Of a stretch of DNA of 64,000 nt, positions 40,573 through 52,606 are shown one piece after another. The notes under the pieces are model-generated. The model was given only the letters and a program-made list of their open reading frames with translations, was not told the DNA's origin and did no database searches. Source of the stretch: Lycocorax pyrrhopterus obiensis (lineage: Eukaryota > Chordata > Aves > Passeriformes > Paradisaeidae). The stretch is taken from contig JACSVZ010000002.1 of NCBI GenBank assembly GCA_014706295.1, forward strand, positions 129,651,431 to 129,715,430. The letters are read 5' to 3'. Position numbers and translations under genes: made by a program. The number at the start of each line of letters is the position of its first letter. The stretch's first letter is position 1.

Positions 40573-41925
40573 GAATGGTACCTAAATACATCCTACAGTG
40601 TGGCCAGAGGTGATGAAGAAGATCAGACCTGGCTCTGAATTACCAAATGGAAGATCAATTTTAAAATTAAAGTTTAAAAAAGGAGGTGTTGAAGAAGAGG
40701 ATGATGAAGATGGAGCCACCAGTGTCGTGCAGGTCATTGCCTGATGACATCTGCCATTCACTGATGTAAATCTAGTTTCTTCAGCATGTGGCACCAAAAG
40801 TTCATGAAGTGTATACTGGAAAAAAATGATGTTTTGTCGTAGCAGGTACTCCCTATTTTGTGTTCAGGTGTTGCAAGTTCATTTTTAATATCTTAGTTGA
40901 GGACTTAAACACAAAGGTTAGTAAACTGATAGTCAGTTGGCATAGTTGATTGAATTTTTTTTGGTTTGGTTTACTGTGTTAATTGTTTTCTAGAAGAGTA
41001 TGCAACCCTTTGCCTAAAAGCAACTCTGCCCTTCTTTCTCAGTCTCACAACAAAACTTTTCCATACAACTGTAAGTATTTAAAAATTTCATATTGCTTGC
41101 TTTTCTTTAAAGGGTCTTTAGGCCTTGTGTCAGGGTTTTGCCAAGAAGGAAATGGGTCCAGGTTTCTTGTAAAGGATGTGAAATTGATCTTCAAACACAG
41201 GAAGTTGTTTTGTTCTACTTTGTCCTCTTGCTTGATTCATGCACATTCAATTTTTTTGAATTTTTAAAATACATATATAAAAATCTGCTTCTTAGTAGAG
41301 GTCCGTGCCTCTTGTCCTCAGAGACAGAGGTCATGTTATTTCGTTGTTTTGCCTCCTCTATTGTAGTATGTTTTGCATTTTCAAATGTAAATATGTCGTT
41401 TGTCATCTGTGCCACATTGTGTACAATGATTCTTCCTACTTCCTTCTATTTGCTTCCATCCCAGCTGGACCCAGAAATCCTATTGTCTTCAGACTGGTAT
41501 CAGAAACTGCTTTGAAGGCTCGCATGCCCTACTGAGCTTGGTGATAAGGCAGTTTTTTGCTGAAGCTGAGTTGCTTACTATCTCCATAAACATAATTATT
41601 TGTGAAGACTTGCTGTAGTCTTTGGTGTCTGAGAGGCAGCATGATGTCACTGTGATATACCCCATTGCTTTGGTGTTTCCTATCATGCATCAGATACTCA
41701 ACAGCAAAGTCACTCTTTCTTGTAGGTTTTTTTTTTTTTTTGAGAGGGGTGATTTACTTTTTGTCTGGGTGTTCTTTTGAGTTTTTTTAATGTATTAATT
41801 GTGACATCTAGCAAAGTGGATAATTCTCCAGCAGTGAATGTAATGATTAAGTCAAGAGGTAAGCAATCATGAGCAATCAGTTTCTGTATTAAGTTATTAA
41901 AATGTTTTAGTGCCAATTAAATTTT
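40573..41925 (+). other. PTDSS1: PTDSS1 3' UTR (end approximate)
   Basis: Sequence after the stop has no gene-like ORF and begins with a purine-rich stretch (gaagaagaggatgatgaag near 40690). The two closely spaced ATTAAA hexamers at 41896 and 41916 would give a UTR of about 1.35 kb, near the roughly 1 kb I recall for the human transcript. The end is not fixed; a canonical AATAAA occurs only farther on, at 43660. Confidence 0.45.
41896..41921 (+). terminator. Candidate polyadenylation signals (two ATTAAA)
   Basis: ATTAAA at 41896-41901 and at 41916-41921, the commonest variant of the poly(A) hexamer, on the transcribed strand downstream of the PTDSS1 stop. The downstream GU-rich element is weak. 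Confidence 0.35.
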
Positions 41926-42898
41926 GGGACTCAAGGCGTTCAGAGGGGTAGGAAGCTTAAGCAAGGATAAGTAATACCCATTAGTTACTTAGTCTTTATG
42001 AGAAAATGGGATTTCCTTTTTCTTTGAGTAATTTGCCACAGGCTAAGTACAAAAGAAAAAATGCAGCAGAGAATTTATACAAGTGTATGATACTGTAAAT
42101 AGAAGAAAGTATCCTGTGTAATCCATCAGTTCCTATGTGCCACAGATGATCAATGTTTTCAATGCACTTAAGTGTTGCTGCTGAGCTCCTCAGAGGCCTT
42201 TAATTTCCTACCCTGCTTTTCAATCAAACGTGGAGTGTACGACTTGGAAGGTAATGAAGTAGAAGCTGCTATATCATCATTGCTGCAGTGACATTTAATG
42301 TTACATGAAAAAATATGTTAGGAAGACTTTTAGGCTCTCCTACAACTACTTGGTTTTCATTCATACTATAGCAATTCCATATACTGCCTTTGTATTTGTA
42401 ATGTACTACATATTGCTGAATGTATTTGTAGATTTCTTTGGATACTGAGATTTGTTACTTTTTTAATTTCCTTGGTTAAAAACTCAGTCTGTGTAAGACT
42501 GAAGAGTGGCATTGTAAATTTTCTATTGATTCAATACCAAAGCAAGAGATTTGAAGTCTAATGGTTTAGGTATTTTAACTACTGTGGTTTTCAAAGGTGA
42601 GAACCTATTTTGTACATGCAAGGGGTACACACACCAACTATGTATACAAAGCTTACATGTGTAAACAGATGCTGAAGTACAACATCTGCCTGCCTGTGGG
42701 GACAAGCACACATTTTGTAAATGCAGACCTGGTGCTCACATTGCTGAACTGCACCCTAAAAATATTAGAAAGAGAAATATTAAAATGTCATCTTGTTGGA
42801 AGCTGACTTCTGTATACTATTACAACAGCTTGGCCTTGAAAAAATGTTGTTTGACAACACCTTTAAATTATTTCCAATTAAGTCTTTTTACTTTAAAT
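41926..42898. other. AT-rich sequence after the likely PTDSS1 3' end; no gene seen
   Basis: Either intergenic or a distal extension of the PTDSS1 3' UTR. No coding or RNA feature recognised. Confidence 0.5.
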
Positions 42899-43053
42899 TT
42901 TTGTGTTTTGTTGGGTTTTTTTGGTTGTTGTGTGGTGTTTGGTTTGGTGGGGGTTGGGAGCGTGTTGGTTTGGGGGTTTTTTGTTGTTTGTTTTGGGGGT
43001 TTGTTTTCTTGGGTTGGTTTTTTTTTTGTTTGGGTTTGTTGGGTTTTTTCTTT
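42899..43053 (+). repeat. G/T-only low-complexity tract
   Basis: Roughly 155 bases made almost only of G and T on the plus strand (very few C or A). G runs of 3-5 lie at 42913, 42949, 42956, 42972, 42995, 43011, 43032 and 43041. The open frame through it, full of Gly, Val, Phe and Trp, is a composition artefact. Confidence 0.93.
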
Positions 43054-43659
43054 TTTTTGCTTTAAGAGAGAGGTGGCTAGGGAGAAGGGAAGCTTAAGTA
43101 AACTATTCATGTGCTGCTTGGAAAATGGCACTTTGTCTCCTCTATCAGCAGTTCTGGCTGGAATTCACATGTGTTCTCACAAGTCCTCCACTGACTGACA
43201 ACTGTATTTTCAGCCCATCACGTTGGATGTGAGCTTTGCACTGGAAGGCATTGGAAAGGTGCTTTTGATCACTGCTGTAAAATTAGTGATCTCGGTTTTG
43301 TCAATTACTGTGCTGTTGCTGAATTCTCTATGTGTGTAACACCTGTAATGACGAATCACTGAGCTGTTAAACATCAAGCATCCATGTGTGAGTTCTGCTG
43401 CTTGAACAGTGTTTTGTAGCAGTCGTGGATGCGCTGTCCTGTTTTTAACTTCTTGTTCTGTCATAGCCTCTCATTCCTACTTCCCTGCTTCTGATGTTCT
43501 TCCCTTTCTCTGCCCTCTAGTGATCTCCCGTGCTGCTATGGAGAGATCGGAATTGGCCCTCCAGAGGCTGTTCATCAATGTCAGTCATTGAAGGGAGGCT
43601 AATTCGAGGCAGCGTGGTGTAAGCAGAGGGTAGTGGCAAGAACTTTAAGTAGTAGATTA

Positions 43660-43665
43660 AATAAA
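43660..43665 (+). terminator. Candidate distal polyadenylation signal AATAAA
   Basis: The first canonical AATAAA after the PTDSS1 stop codon. If used it gives a 3.1-kb 3' UTR that includes the G/T tract at 42899-43053. Confidence 0.25.
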
Positions 43666-44984
43666 AATGGGGAGTTTTAAAATACAGGTATACAATGAAC
43701 CAGAGCTCGTGTTGAATACTGAATTCCAGTATTAATGTTGCTGCATAGATCATAGACCACATCTAATTAAATATGTGGAGTATGGTTTTCACCAATACTT
43801 TTGTTACTCTTCTGTGAAGATCATCACTTGATGTTCCAGCTGTTAAAACTTTAATTTTTTTTTACTTTGTTATCACAAGAGGACACAGATGTTACCACGT
43901 ATTTAATAATTTTTGAATAGAATTGCTCTGTATTGATTGCAAAGTATTGTATTTTGCAATAATTGAGTAAATCAACCCATGTCACCCAGTGTGTGTTTGT
44001 CTGTACCTGTAAGGCATAGGAAATGATGACATACTGCCTTTAGAAGCTATTATGTTTTATTCTAAGTAAATGAATTTTGACAAATGCAGTGGTTCCTGTG
44101 CAGCCTACAGTGCACTCTAAGGTTTTGCTGTAATTTATTATTTTGGAGCAGCAGATCTGATAGCGTAAACAGTTGGCATTATCCCTTCTGAAGTTTTTCT
44201 AGTGTACAAGATAAGTTCTGGTCTTAATTGTTCTTTTTGGATTTTATTTACTATTGGATGGGAGAGCTGAGTTGCAAGATGGTCTCATGACAGACCTTCA
44301 AAGAAGAAATGAGGCCTTCTCTACAATGACTATAGGACAGGCTGTCATCAAGTAAACAGCCTGTATAAAGGTGCCACTGAGTGTCTAGAAACTCTTTGCT
44401 TTGGCTTCCACTGCTGACAGTTCCCATAACAGCAGTTTCCAGTTTTGTTATACCTAGAACTCCTTGTGAGGTGTTGATTGCTCTTCAGAGCCAGATGTAA
44501 GATGTATAGTTTGTAAAGCAGCATGGCTTTCCTTTTCTTCCTCAGTTCCTTCTCTATATAGACATTGAATACCGGGACTTTCTGTTTTGCTGGGAAGGGC
44601 TTTTCTTCAACATGACTTATCTTTTTGAATACTGGTTTAGAGAGAGGCCATAAATTCTGAGGTTGTAGTAAAGTTAGGAATAGCCTAACTTAAGGACTTA
44701 AGCTTGTTCATGGTCTAGGAAGAACAGGTAAAAGTCAAATGTTCAGTTTGTAAACCTCTTCTGAAGGGTGGGACACTACCTGATTAAAAAATTTATGAGA
44801 GCGACCTCTCTCAGAACACTGCTTACATTGGGGAGGGGGGAGTGTTTATCTTTTCATTCTTCATTAAAGCATTAAATATACTGGTAAAAAAATTGGAACA
44901 GTGGAAGAAACTTTGTTTAAGAAGCAACACTTCAAAAATGTGCTCCTTTAGAAGCATGGAGCTCTGCATTTGAAGGATCAGTCT

Positions 44985-45022
44985 TTGTTTTATGTCTTCT
45001 TAGTTGTTTTATGTCTTCTTAG
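44985..45022. repeat. Tandem duplication, 19 bp x 2
   Basis: Two exact adjacent copies of ttgttttatgtcttcttag. Confidence 0.95.
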
Positions 45023-48000
45023 TTGTTGTTGAGGGTGTAGCTTAATCAGCAGTGTCAGATGGGCCTAGTGGCTTCATTTGTGCTCAGTTGTCCTGTGGCA
45101 CAACTTGCACACTATTAAGATCATATGGTTTGGCACAGACTAGAAGCTGGAGCCAAAAGCTGGCATCATGATTGAAACAGGTGTTGGTGTGCCTGCTTTG
45201 GTGTCTGCTCACATTCAGCTACATCCTAACATAGGCATGGGCCTAAGCACTACTCTCCTGAGCCACGTGTTCCCTCTGGTATATGCTGGAGCACTCTAAG
45301 GAACACACAGTTAGGTTTAACCAGAGATTTCTGAGCTGATTTTAGTTCTTGTGTGCTCAAAATACCTCCTGCAGTACTCTGGCTCCGTTTGTCTGCAGGT
45401 GTGATCTTCCTTCTTATCCACACCACAGTTTTGTACTCTGGAGCCATGGCAGGCCCTGGTCCTAATTCAGCAACTTAAGGTAGTTCCCTAAAGGTGTAGT
45501 TTCTCAGTTGAGTGGAAATGTGTTTCGGACAAACACCCTGCCCACACTACTCACTTTGCTTTAGCTTTAGTGTGGCTGGTCAGGAACTGGGCACATACAT
45601 ATTACTGAAAGGAAGTCGGACTAGAAAACCATAAGCTCTTCACACAAGTGGGCTGAAAAGCACAAGGACAACCAGACTCCTGGCTTATGCCCAGCAGGGT
45701 ACGTGGTCTGTTATCTTTATGCCTGCTCACTCATCTGTGCTGTGACTGCAGGTGCACCTCAGGTGCCTCCCCCTGTGCTGGTTTCATTTGTGTGAGCCCC
45801 CCCTGAAGCCAGCTGATAATCAGGCTCTGCTACTTCCAGCTTTTTTTGGACTAAGTGATACACCTTTCAGACTTGTCAGCACAGCTTACCATTGACAGTG
45901 TGAAGATAGTGAGTAGGCTTTTAGGCTTGCTCACAGTTATGTTGTACCAATGAAGCCAGTAACCTCCCTGTATGTGAGAGCCATATGCATAAAGCATGAG
46001 GTTGGCTCTAGGAACCCGGTTTGGGTCTGGAGAAAGTACTTTTGTTTGGTTGTTTGGTTGGTTTGTTTGTTTGTTTTTGGAGGATTCTAGATCTGCTGTT
46101 GCTTTTGGCAATATGCTATCCATCTGAAGAACATCACAAAGAGTAGATCCTGCACAAGTCTTCTGTTGTATGTTTGTCACCTCTCTGTTCACTTTGGACA
46201 GCTGCTCAAAATTTATTAAGTTCCTTCATACTCTGAGTCCAAGTCATGATTATCTCAAATGACTTTGGAAATTTGGGGTATTCATTTTTATTTCCAGCTC
46301 CTTCCTGTGTCTTTAATTTGGACTGTATCTTCTGTTTCCATCATTTCTCAGTGAAAGACAAGAATTGGTCTCTCATGCTTGGATTTTGTTTCTCTCACAA
46401 AAGAGCAGTCTTGCCCTCAACAGTCTAAATTATATTATGGTAAGACCAAATCAGTTTTTACTTCAATGTAGAAAAAAAAAAGCAAGTGTGGGAAAGAATG
46501 TAAATTATAAACATTGAATTCCTATAATCAGCAACAATGTAAGTGCCAGACTATACTAAGGATACACATGGGTTCAATTTTCATCGTTTTTGAGGATCTC
46601 AGTTTTCAGATGATCATTAAATAACTGGATGGCTCATTTAATGTTTTTAGAGTAGGGGAATTTATAGCAGCAGCATTCCTATGGCTGTGATCCAAAGTAT
46701 GTTCTGCAACTGCTGTGCCCTCCAGTTCAGTATTTTAGTGGTTCTTGCTCAAAAAACAATGCATAAAATACTTGTGTGTGTTTGTATATGTACATATAAA
46801 TCTACCAGATGAACTTTCTCATCAAAATGCGCAGAGCCTGGTTCAGTACAGTCTCTGTGACAATGACTACAGTACGCCTGAACATTTGGAAGCATCCAAG
46901 TCTGTCTGTACCCCTGGAAGGTCCAGGAAGAGTAGGCATTAATCTCAGTTGCAGCCCCTAGGTGATGCTGTAACACAAACACACAGAGAATGTGAACTGG
47001 ATTTTCAAATGTTGCTTCTAAATTTGGGCTACTGGCTTTAGCCACCCTGGCTCGGTTTTAAAGATTTCATAACTCCCGTTGACTTTAATTACAAGTGCCA
47101 TGCACACAGTCCTGCAAAGTGCCAGTGTTGTCAAACTTGCTACAGAATAACCAAAGCAAAATAAAATCAAATTAGTAGCTTTGAGACGACTTTTAATTAA
47201 AGTGTTAAATGATAGCTCTAGTCTTTGGAGAGAGAGCAAGAGCAATAGACTTCTATTCTGGTTTCCACCATACACAGACTACCAATTTCTTGTCTGAGTA
47301 CCTTCCTGATTTGAAGGGAGCACTACTTTCTCCAGAGGATCTTTGGGATGAAGCTCTGGGCAGGGTTCTTCTGGCTTTCCTCCTATTCCCACTGGCCTTT
47401 GTGTAGGGCCCTGGCTGGGCTAGGATGACTGCTGTTTGAAAAGGTGGTTTGGTTTTTGCTCCCAGGAACTCGGCTGAACCCAGGGCATGATCTCCAGTGC
47501 TGCCCATTCCCTTGAGTTTGCGTCTGTAGCTATGAAGTTGTGATTTTATCTCCTTGCTCAGATGAGCCTGTCCCTCATCCCCACCGATCTCTTTGGGACA
47601 GGGAAGCCACTGGGTGCAGATTGTTATTGCTTCATGTGTTTATGTGGCTCAGAGTTTTGGATGGCTCAGAGTATATATCAGCAAGCATTCAGAACTTCAC
47701 ACCATCTGCAAAGAATTCCCATTTCTCCATTAAGTGCCATTTTTTCTAAAGATTTGGAAAATCCTTCTGGTCACAAACCTCAACAAGGTACCCACCTTGT
47801 ACCAATTAATACGACTTCTATCTGTTAATGATAAGATGGCTATTGGGGGGAAAAATCATTTACCTTTTATATGGTCAGCTGGAAGAAGAAATTGCAGCCC
47901 TCATTCCTTGCAGCAGGAAAGAGTGTCCTTGCTCTTCTCAGTCTGGTTCTGCATAGGGTAGCCACTAATATAAGTAAGCCTGTATTGGTTTTGTTGTAGC

Positions 48001-49010
48001 CCGACTTCAGTACATAATGGAGAGGAAAAAGAATACAGTGACAAATATCGCTAAGAGATAGGTATTTCCATTAATCAAATAACCTGGAAGAAAACCAAGA
48101 CCTTTTATTACATTAGCTGAGACATTTAGCGTTGCGTTTTTTCTTATTTATGTACTGTAAGGGTTGTAGGTGATGCAAAATGATGCTTATAACTTTTTAA
48201 ATATTATTATTTCTGCCCTTTTGCTGACTTTGCTGTATTTGGCTCCCAAATCCACATCTATGCATTCCATTTACCCACACTTAAAATGCATCTGGAGTAG
48301 CAGGACAGAGGTTGGGGTGGAGGAACCAGATAGAGCTGAATTGCAATTTCCTGGTGACATGTTCTCTAAACATCCCAAAATATCTCTCAGGGTGAAATGT
48401 TCCACTTGGTGACTTCGGGTTTCGGCAGCACACACTGTTCATTCAGCTCCAGTGCTTCTCACGGGGATGGTAACATGATTACCAGTAATGATCTTTCATG
48501 CTGTAGAGTTTTTTTTTCTCGTACCACTTCCATGTTGAAGAAGTTTCTTCGAAACAATGCATAGGACATTGCAAACCTGATGGGGGGAGTGGCCAGTAAG
48601 TTCACATTAAAGAACAGAAATGGGGACAAAGGGTAAGTCACTTGTCTGCATTTCCTCAGGAAGCTGAAGACAAAGAGAAGAATAAAATCCCAGACCTTTG
48701 GGTTCCATGCTGTTATCTGAAAATTGCCATGGGACTTCGTAAAAAAAGGGCTTCTGTAGTAAATCCAAGAATGTTATCCATGTCTCTTAGTCCTTAAAAA
48801 TGAAAATACAATGCAAGATGGAACAGGAGCAAGGTGATGTCCCCCTCCATTCTTGTATTCTGATCTTCATTTCATTTTGTTTCACTGGCTCACTTCGATT
48901 TACCTACCTTTTCCAGTGAGCTTTCATGACCAATACCTTGGCTGTTGATGTAAAATTAGGGTTGCTAAAGGTGGATCAACACACATAGGGCAAAGTAGAA
49001 GACCTTGCAT

Positions 49011-49240
49011 ACAAACTGGGAGAACTCATTGAGAGCAGCCCTGTGGAGGAGGACTTAGGGGTTCTGGTGGATAAAAACTGGACATGACCCAGCAGTGTGT
49101 GCTCACAGCCCAGAAAGCCAGTTGTGTCCTGGGCTGCATTCAAAGCAGCATGTCCAGCAGGGCAAGGGAGGGGATTCTGCCCCTCTGCTCTGCTCTGGTG
49201 AGACCCCACCTGCAGTGCTGTGTACAGTTCTTGGATGGAC
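49011..49240 (+). mobile_element. CR1 LINE fragment, 3' part of the reverse-transcriptase ORF, decayed
   Basis: The sequence follows the bird CR1 consensus from tgagagcagccctgtgga through ctctgctctggtgagacccc. In translation it shows QQCVLTAQKASCVLGCI and LPLCSALVRPHLQCCVQ, the C-terminal end of the CR1 ORF2 polyprotein. A lost base near 49080 shifts the frame, and similarity stops abruptly near 49240. This is a 5'- and 3'-truncated, inactive copy in plus orientation. Confidence 0.9.
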
Positions 49241-52200
49241 ATCTCCTGTTTGCTGTGGGTTTTTTTGCCCAGGCATACAATGCCTTCCTGCATGAAGAAA
49301 CTGTAATTTGTAAAAGTGGATGGTTTGGTAAAGCCCTGCCACTGACACCAAGACCTTAAGGCCCTCTTGGTTTTGGTTTTGCATTTATTGTAATTGCTGA
49401 GTGAACTGATCTTCTTTGCATCAGGGTGTTTTCCTTGTTTTGTTATAGCAAGAATTAAAGAGATGATGACCCAAGTGTCTTTGTACCAGGTTAAAAATTT
49501 AAATTTCTTCTTTTTAAATGCTGTTCTTGAACCTGTCCAGACCGTGGTGTTTGTTTCCACCAGACATGCTCTTCTGCCTTGACACATCAGAGATCTTTCA
49601 TTAAGGACTAATTACTTTTTTGAACTTGATAAGAGGATAACAGCCATTTTAAAGTGAAAAGAAAAAGGAACTAAAATAAAGCCTTTGTTTCTGAGCTAGG
49701 TTCCTGGCTCATCTCTGTCATTCCACCTAATATGGTCCCACAAGTCTTCAGCTTTCAGTGGGTGACAGATGTGTCCTGGTGACAGTCTGGATCAGCCTCT
49801 GTTCTGCTCCCCTAACAATTACTTTTCACTCCTCTCTCTCAGCAGCCATGTCACTTTCCATCATGCAGCAGTCAGCCTCTCGCAACAGCAGGGTGGGATG
49901 CTTGGATTCATCTTCACTTAATTGACAGAAGAGCCTTAATGAGGTGCAGAGTCCCCGTAGCCTTCCTTGCCAGTCAAGAATATTCCATAGGCACCTTCAA
50001 AGAGCAAGGGAGGTTGTAGATGGTTTAATCATCCTCTGGAGTTGTAGGTGACCTCCGAAGGAGCCTCCACTGCTGAGAGCAGGCGAGTAGCTACACCAGC
50101 CTTCACACTGCATCACCTCCTGCAAGCACCCAAATTACAAGGGATGAGCCCAGGCACGTGCTCCCTTTGCTCCATTGATTTGAGGCATCCATCTCTTTTG
50201 CCCATTGGTCCTCACGGCATGATGCTGTTTTCCAAATGCAGGAATACTGTACTTCAGCAATGGATAATTCCACCTGATGAGATGGGAATTACGTGTCGCC
50301 CCTCTTCCTAATGGTGTGCTTTTAGGATGCTGCTGCTAACTCTGAGCCCATTACAGCATAAAAAGGAAACTAAGGGTTCCATGCTGGAATGACATTTACC
50401 TGCTTTCTTACAGGACCTGCTAAATTTGAGGCTGGATTCCTACTAGTGTGATAAGTAGTATTCAGCATGGCAAAAGATAAGAAACAAACATTTCTTTCTT
50501 TCTGCTTTCAACTCTCCCAAGCTGTAACTCATCTTCTCCAGCTTCCTTCAGCTGTTAGAAGAGGGTTAAACAACCTCACTAGGAAGCAGAGAACTTTATC
50601 ATAGCTAAAGAGGATTAACGCATGCATAATCCCCTTACAAAGCCACTTGCCTTCCAACTCCAGTGTGTAAAAATAAAAAAGGATTGGTTCAATGTTATTT
50701 TTCGTATATCTAATTCCAGAACAATAGAGCACATTAAGTAATTAAAATGTTCACCTGTAAGGCGCTTAAAAGCAAGGCTGCTGGCAGATATATAATTAGC
50801 TCCAGTTAGCTGCTTGCTTGTTTACTTCCATTAATTTACCCAGAGTGGGGTCTTTGGGCTTGAAGCTTTATTTGGAAAACTAAAACATTGATTTAGAAAA
50901 ATATTTATTATTGCATGAAGTAGTGCAGTGGATAGACAGGGACAAAAGACAGAAGAACAGAAGTCAGATAATTTACTGAGCCAATATACATGCTAATATA
51001 GGATATTTCAGGTTCTCCTTGTTGTGCCATCTTCAGTTACTGGCAATTTCTCTTTTGTCAGAACTACAGTTCTTAATAGGTTGGGTAAAGTCACCCCAAA
51101 CGTTACTAATTTTCTTGTGTTGTCTTTCTTCTGCAGAGGACCCAGTCTGTTCTGTCTGTCTCTGCACATGACATACAGAACAGTGGGCTTTCAACTTTCT
51201 TTAAAGGAAGGATGACTTAGAAAGGGGCAGAGCTGTGCATTCCCAGACCATGAAAGCATTCTGAAAACAAGGAAAATATCAGGACTACTATCTGTACCAT
51301 TTTCATGGATGCATGTGAAGGGGTGAAGAGCAGGATTTTTGCTGGTTTCCCATGCCACCTCTGCCAGACCCCTGACTGCCCAAAAGCCAGGGGCTGTGGG
51401 TTGACAGATGACGGCAGGACAAACAGACAGACAGTGACCTGAGTGGATGGAAAGGGAGAGGAGAGAATGGCAGGCTGCAGTTAACAGCTCCCTTGCCGTG
51501 AGCTACTGGCATCACTGCCCATGGGTCAGGACGAGTAATTTTGCACAGTTTTTATAGTGTTTGAAAAAATCTGGCAGCACCGGGAAAACAAACCTTGGGA
51601 ATGATTTGCAGTTATTTATTGTTTGTCTGTGTGAAGGGGTGACTCTTCAGAAGAGCCCATAAAGAGTGTTTGTGATCTGAGTAAGACATATGGGAGGCTG
51701 GAAGATAATGACTGACACCAGGGAGGAGGGGGAAATATTATTATATTGATGTTGTGTGAGCACTGTAGAGGAAGTGAGTCTTTAAAGTGTGAAACCTCCA
51801 GCACTGGAAAAGATAAGCAGTGCCTGCAGAAATCAGGTTGTGGGATCTGTTTCTCTTGCTAAGCTGCTTTTGAAGACTGGGGGGCTGTTTTGCTTTCAGT
51901 ACCTCCAGGGAAGTTTTCTCTCCTTTCTAGTCTTGCCATTGATCTGAGCTACACTCCCAGATCTGTAGGTGTCTGTACTCCTGTGGCAGGCTACGATAAA
52001 GCCAGTGGTTTTTTTAACAATGGAAATAATTGTACTTCACCTCCCTGTAGGTCTTGAGTTCAGTGGCCACAGGAGACTGAGCCTGTCAGCAAATGAGCCC
52101 TTCATGGCTTCTGCTTTCTTAGTGAAGTGTTGGTTTCATGGCTCCTGACAAGTGCATCTTGATATAAAAATCATGTGTGCAAGTTGACTGTTCCCCCTCC

Positions 52201-52407
52201 CTTTTTATTTTTCCTGTGGAAAACTTTTCTTTGCTTTCCTGTATTTCCTCTCTTGCTTAGGGATCAAGGACTAAATCAGTGCCTGCCAGCTCCCCTGCTG
52301 AGTCCAGGGCTCCACCTTCCCTCTAGGGACTGCATGTACTTTAAGAAACTGGTTGATGTTCAAGTGGCCTTGGACAGACTAAAAATCTGGAGAAGCTCCT
52401 CCATCAC
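49241..52407. other. Intergenic sequence, no gene recognised
   Basis: Holds an AATAAA at 49675-49680 followed by a T/G-rich stretch, but no upstream exon to pair it with. No other feature supported. Confidence 0.6.
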
Positions 52408-52470
52408 AAAATCATAGCATATTCTGAGTTGGAAGTAACCCACAAGGATCATCAGGTCCAACTCTTAGGT
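52408..52470 (-). mobile_element. CR1 LINE 3'-end fragment, minus orientation
   Basis: aatcatagcatattctgagt followed by tggaagtaacccacaaggat and catcaggtccaactc is the reverse complement of the CR1 3' terminus, including the ATTCTATGAT-type tail. Similarity fades after about 60 bases, as in a short 5'-truncated insertion. Confidence 0.85.
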
Positions 52471-52570
52471 GAATCACAGTGTTTCCAGCTGTCAGCAAGC
52501 TGGAACCAGATGTGGACAGCTGCTGATCTAGGACAAGGCCACCAAGGCTGGGGGACTTGTACCAAAGGTG

Positions 52571-52606
52571 GATCCATCCACCCATCCATCCATCCATCCA
52601 TCCATG
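52571..52606. repeat. (ATCC)n microsatellite
   Basis: About nine ATCC units with one interruption, 100 bases right of the CR1 tail. Confidence 0.95.

Larger units (their letters stand above)
43054..49010. other. Intergenic sequence, no gene recognised
   Basis: Contains an AATAAA at 43660, a 19-bp tandem duplication at 44985, and a (TTTG/GGTT) tract at about 46040-46078. ORFs here are short and resemble no family I know. Confidence 0.6.

Noticed and set aside
42785..43198. 137-aa plus-strand ORF, hydrophobic and Gly/Trp/Phe-rich
   Set aside because: It is the translation of a G/T low-complexity tract. The apparent membrane character is a composition effect.
48976..49587. 203-aa minus-strand ORF
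   Set aside because: It runs antisense through a decayed CR1 copy and has no recognisable domain.
49675..49680. AATAAA as the end of a very long PTDSS1 3' UTR
   Set aside because: It lies 9 kb after the stop and beyond a CR1 insertion; nearer candidates are more plausible without transcript data.
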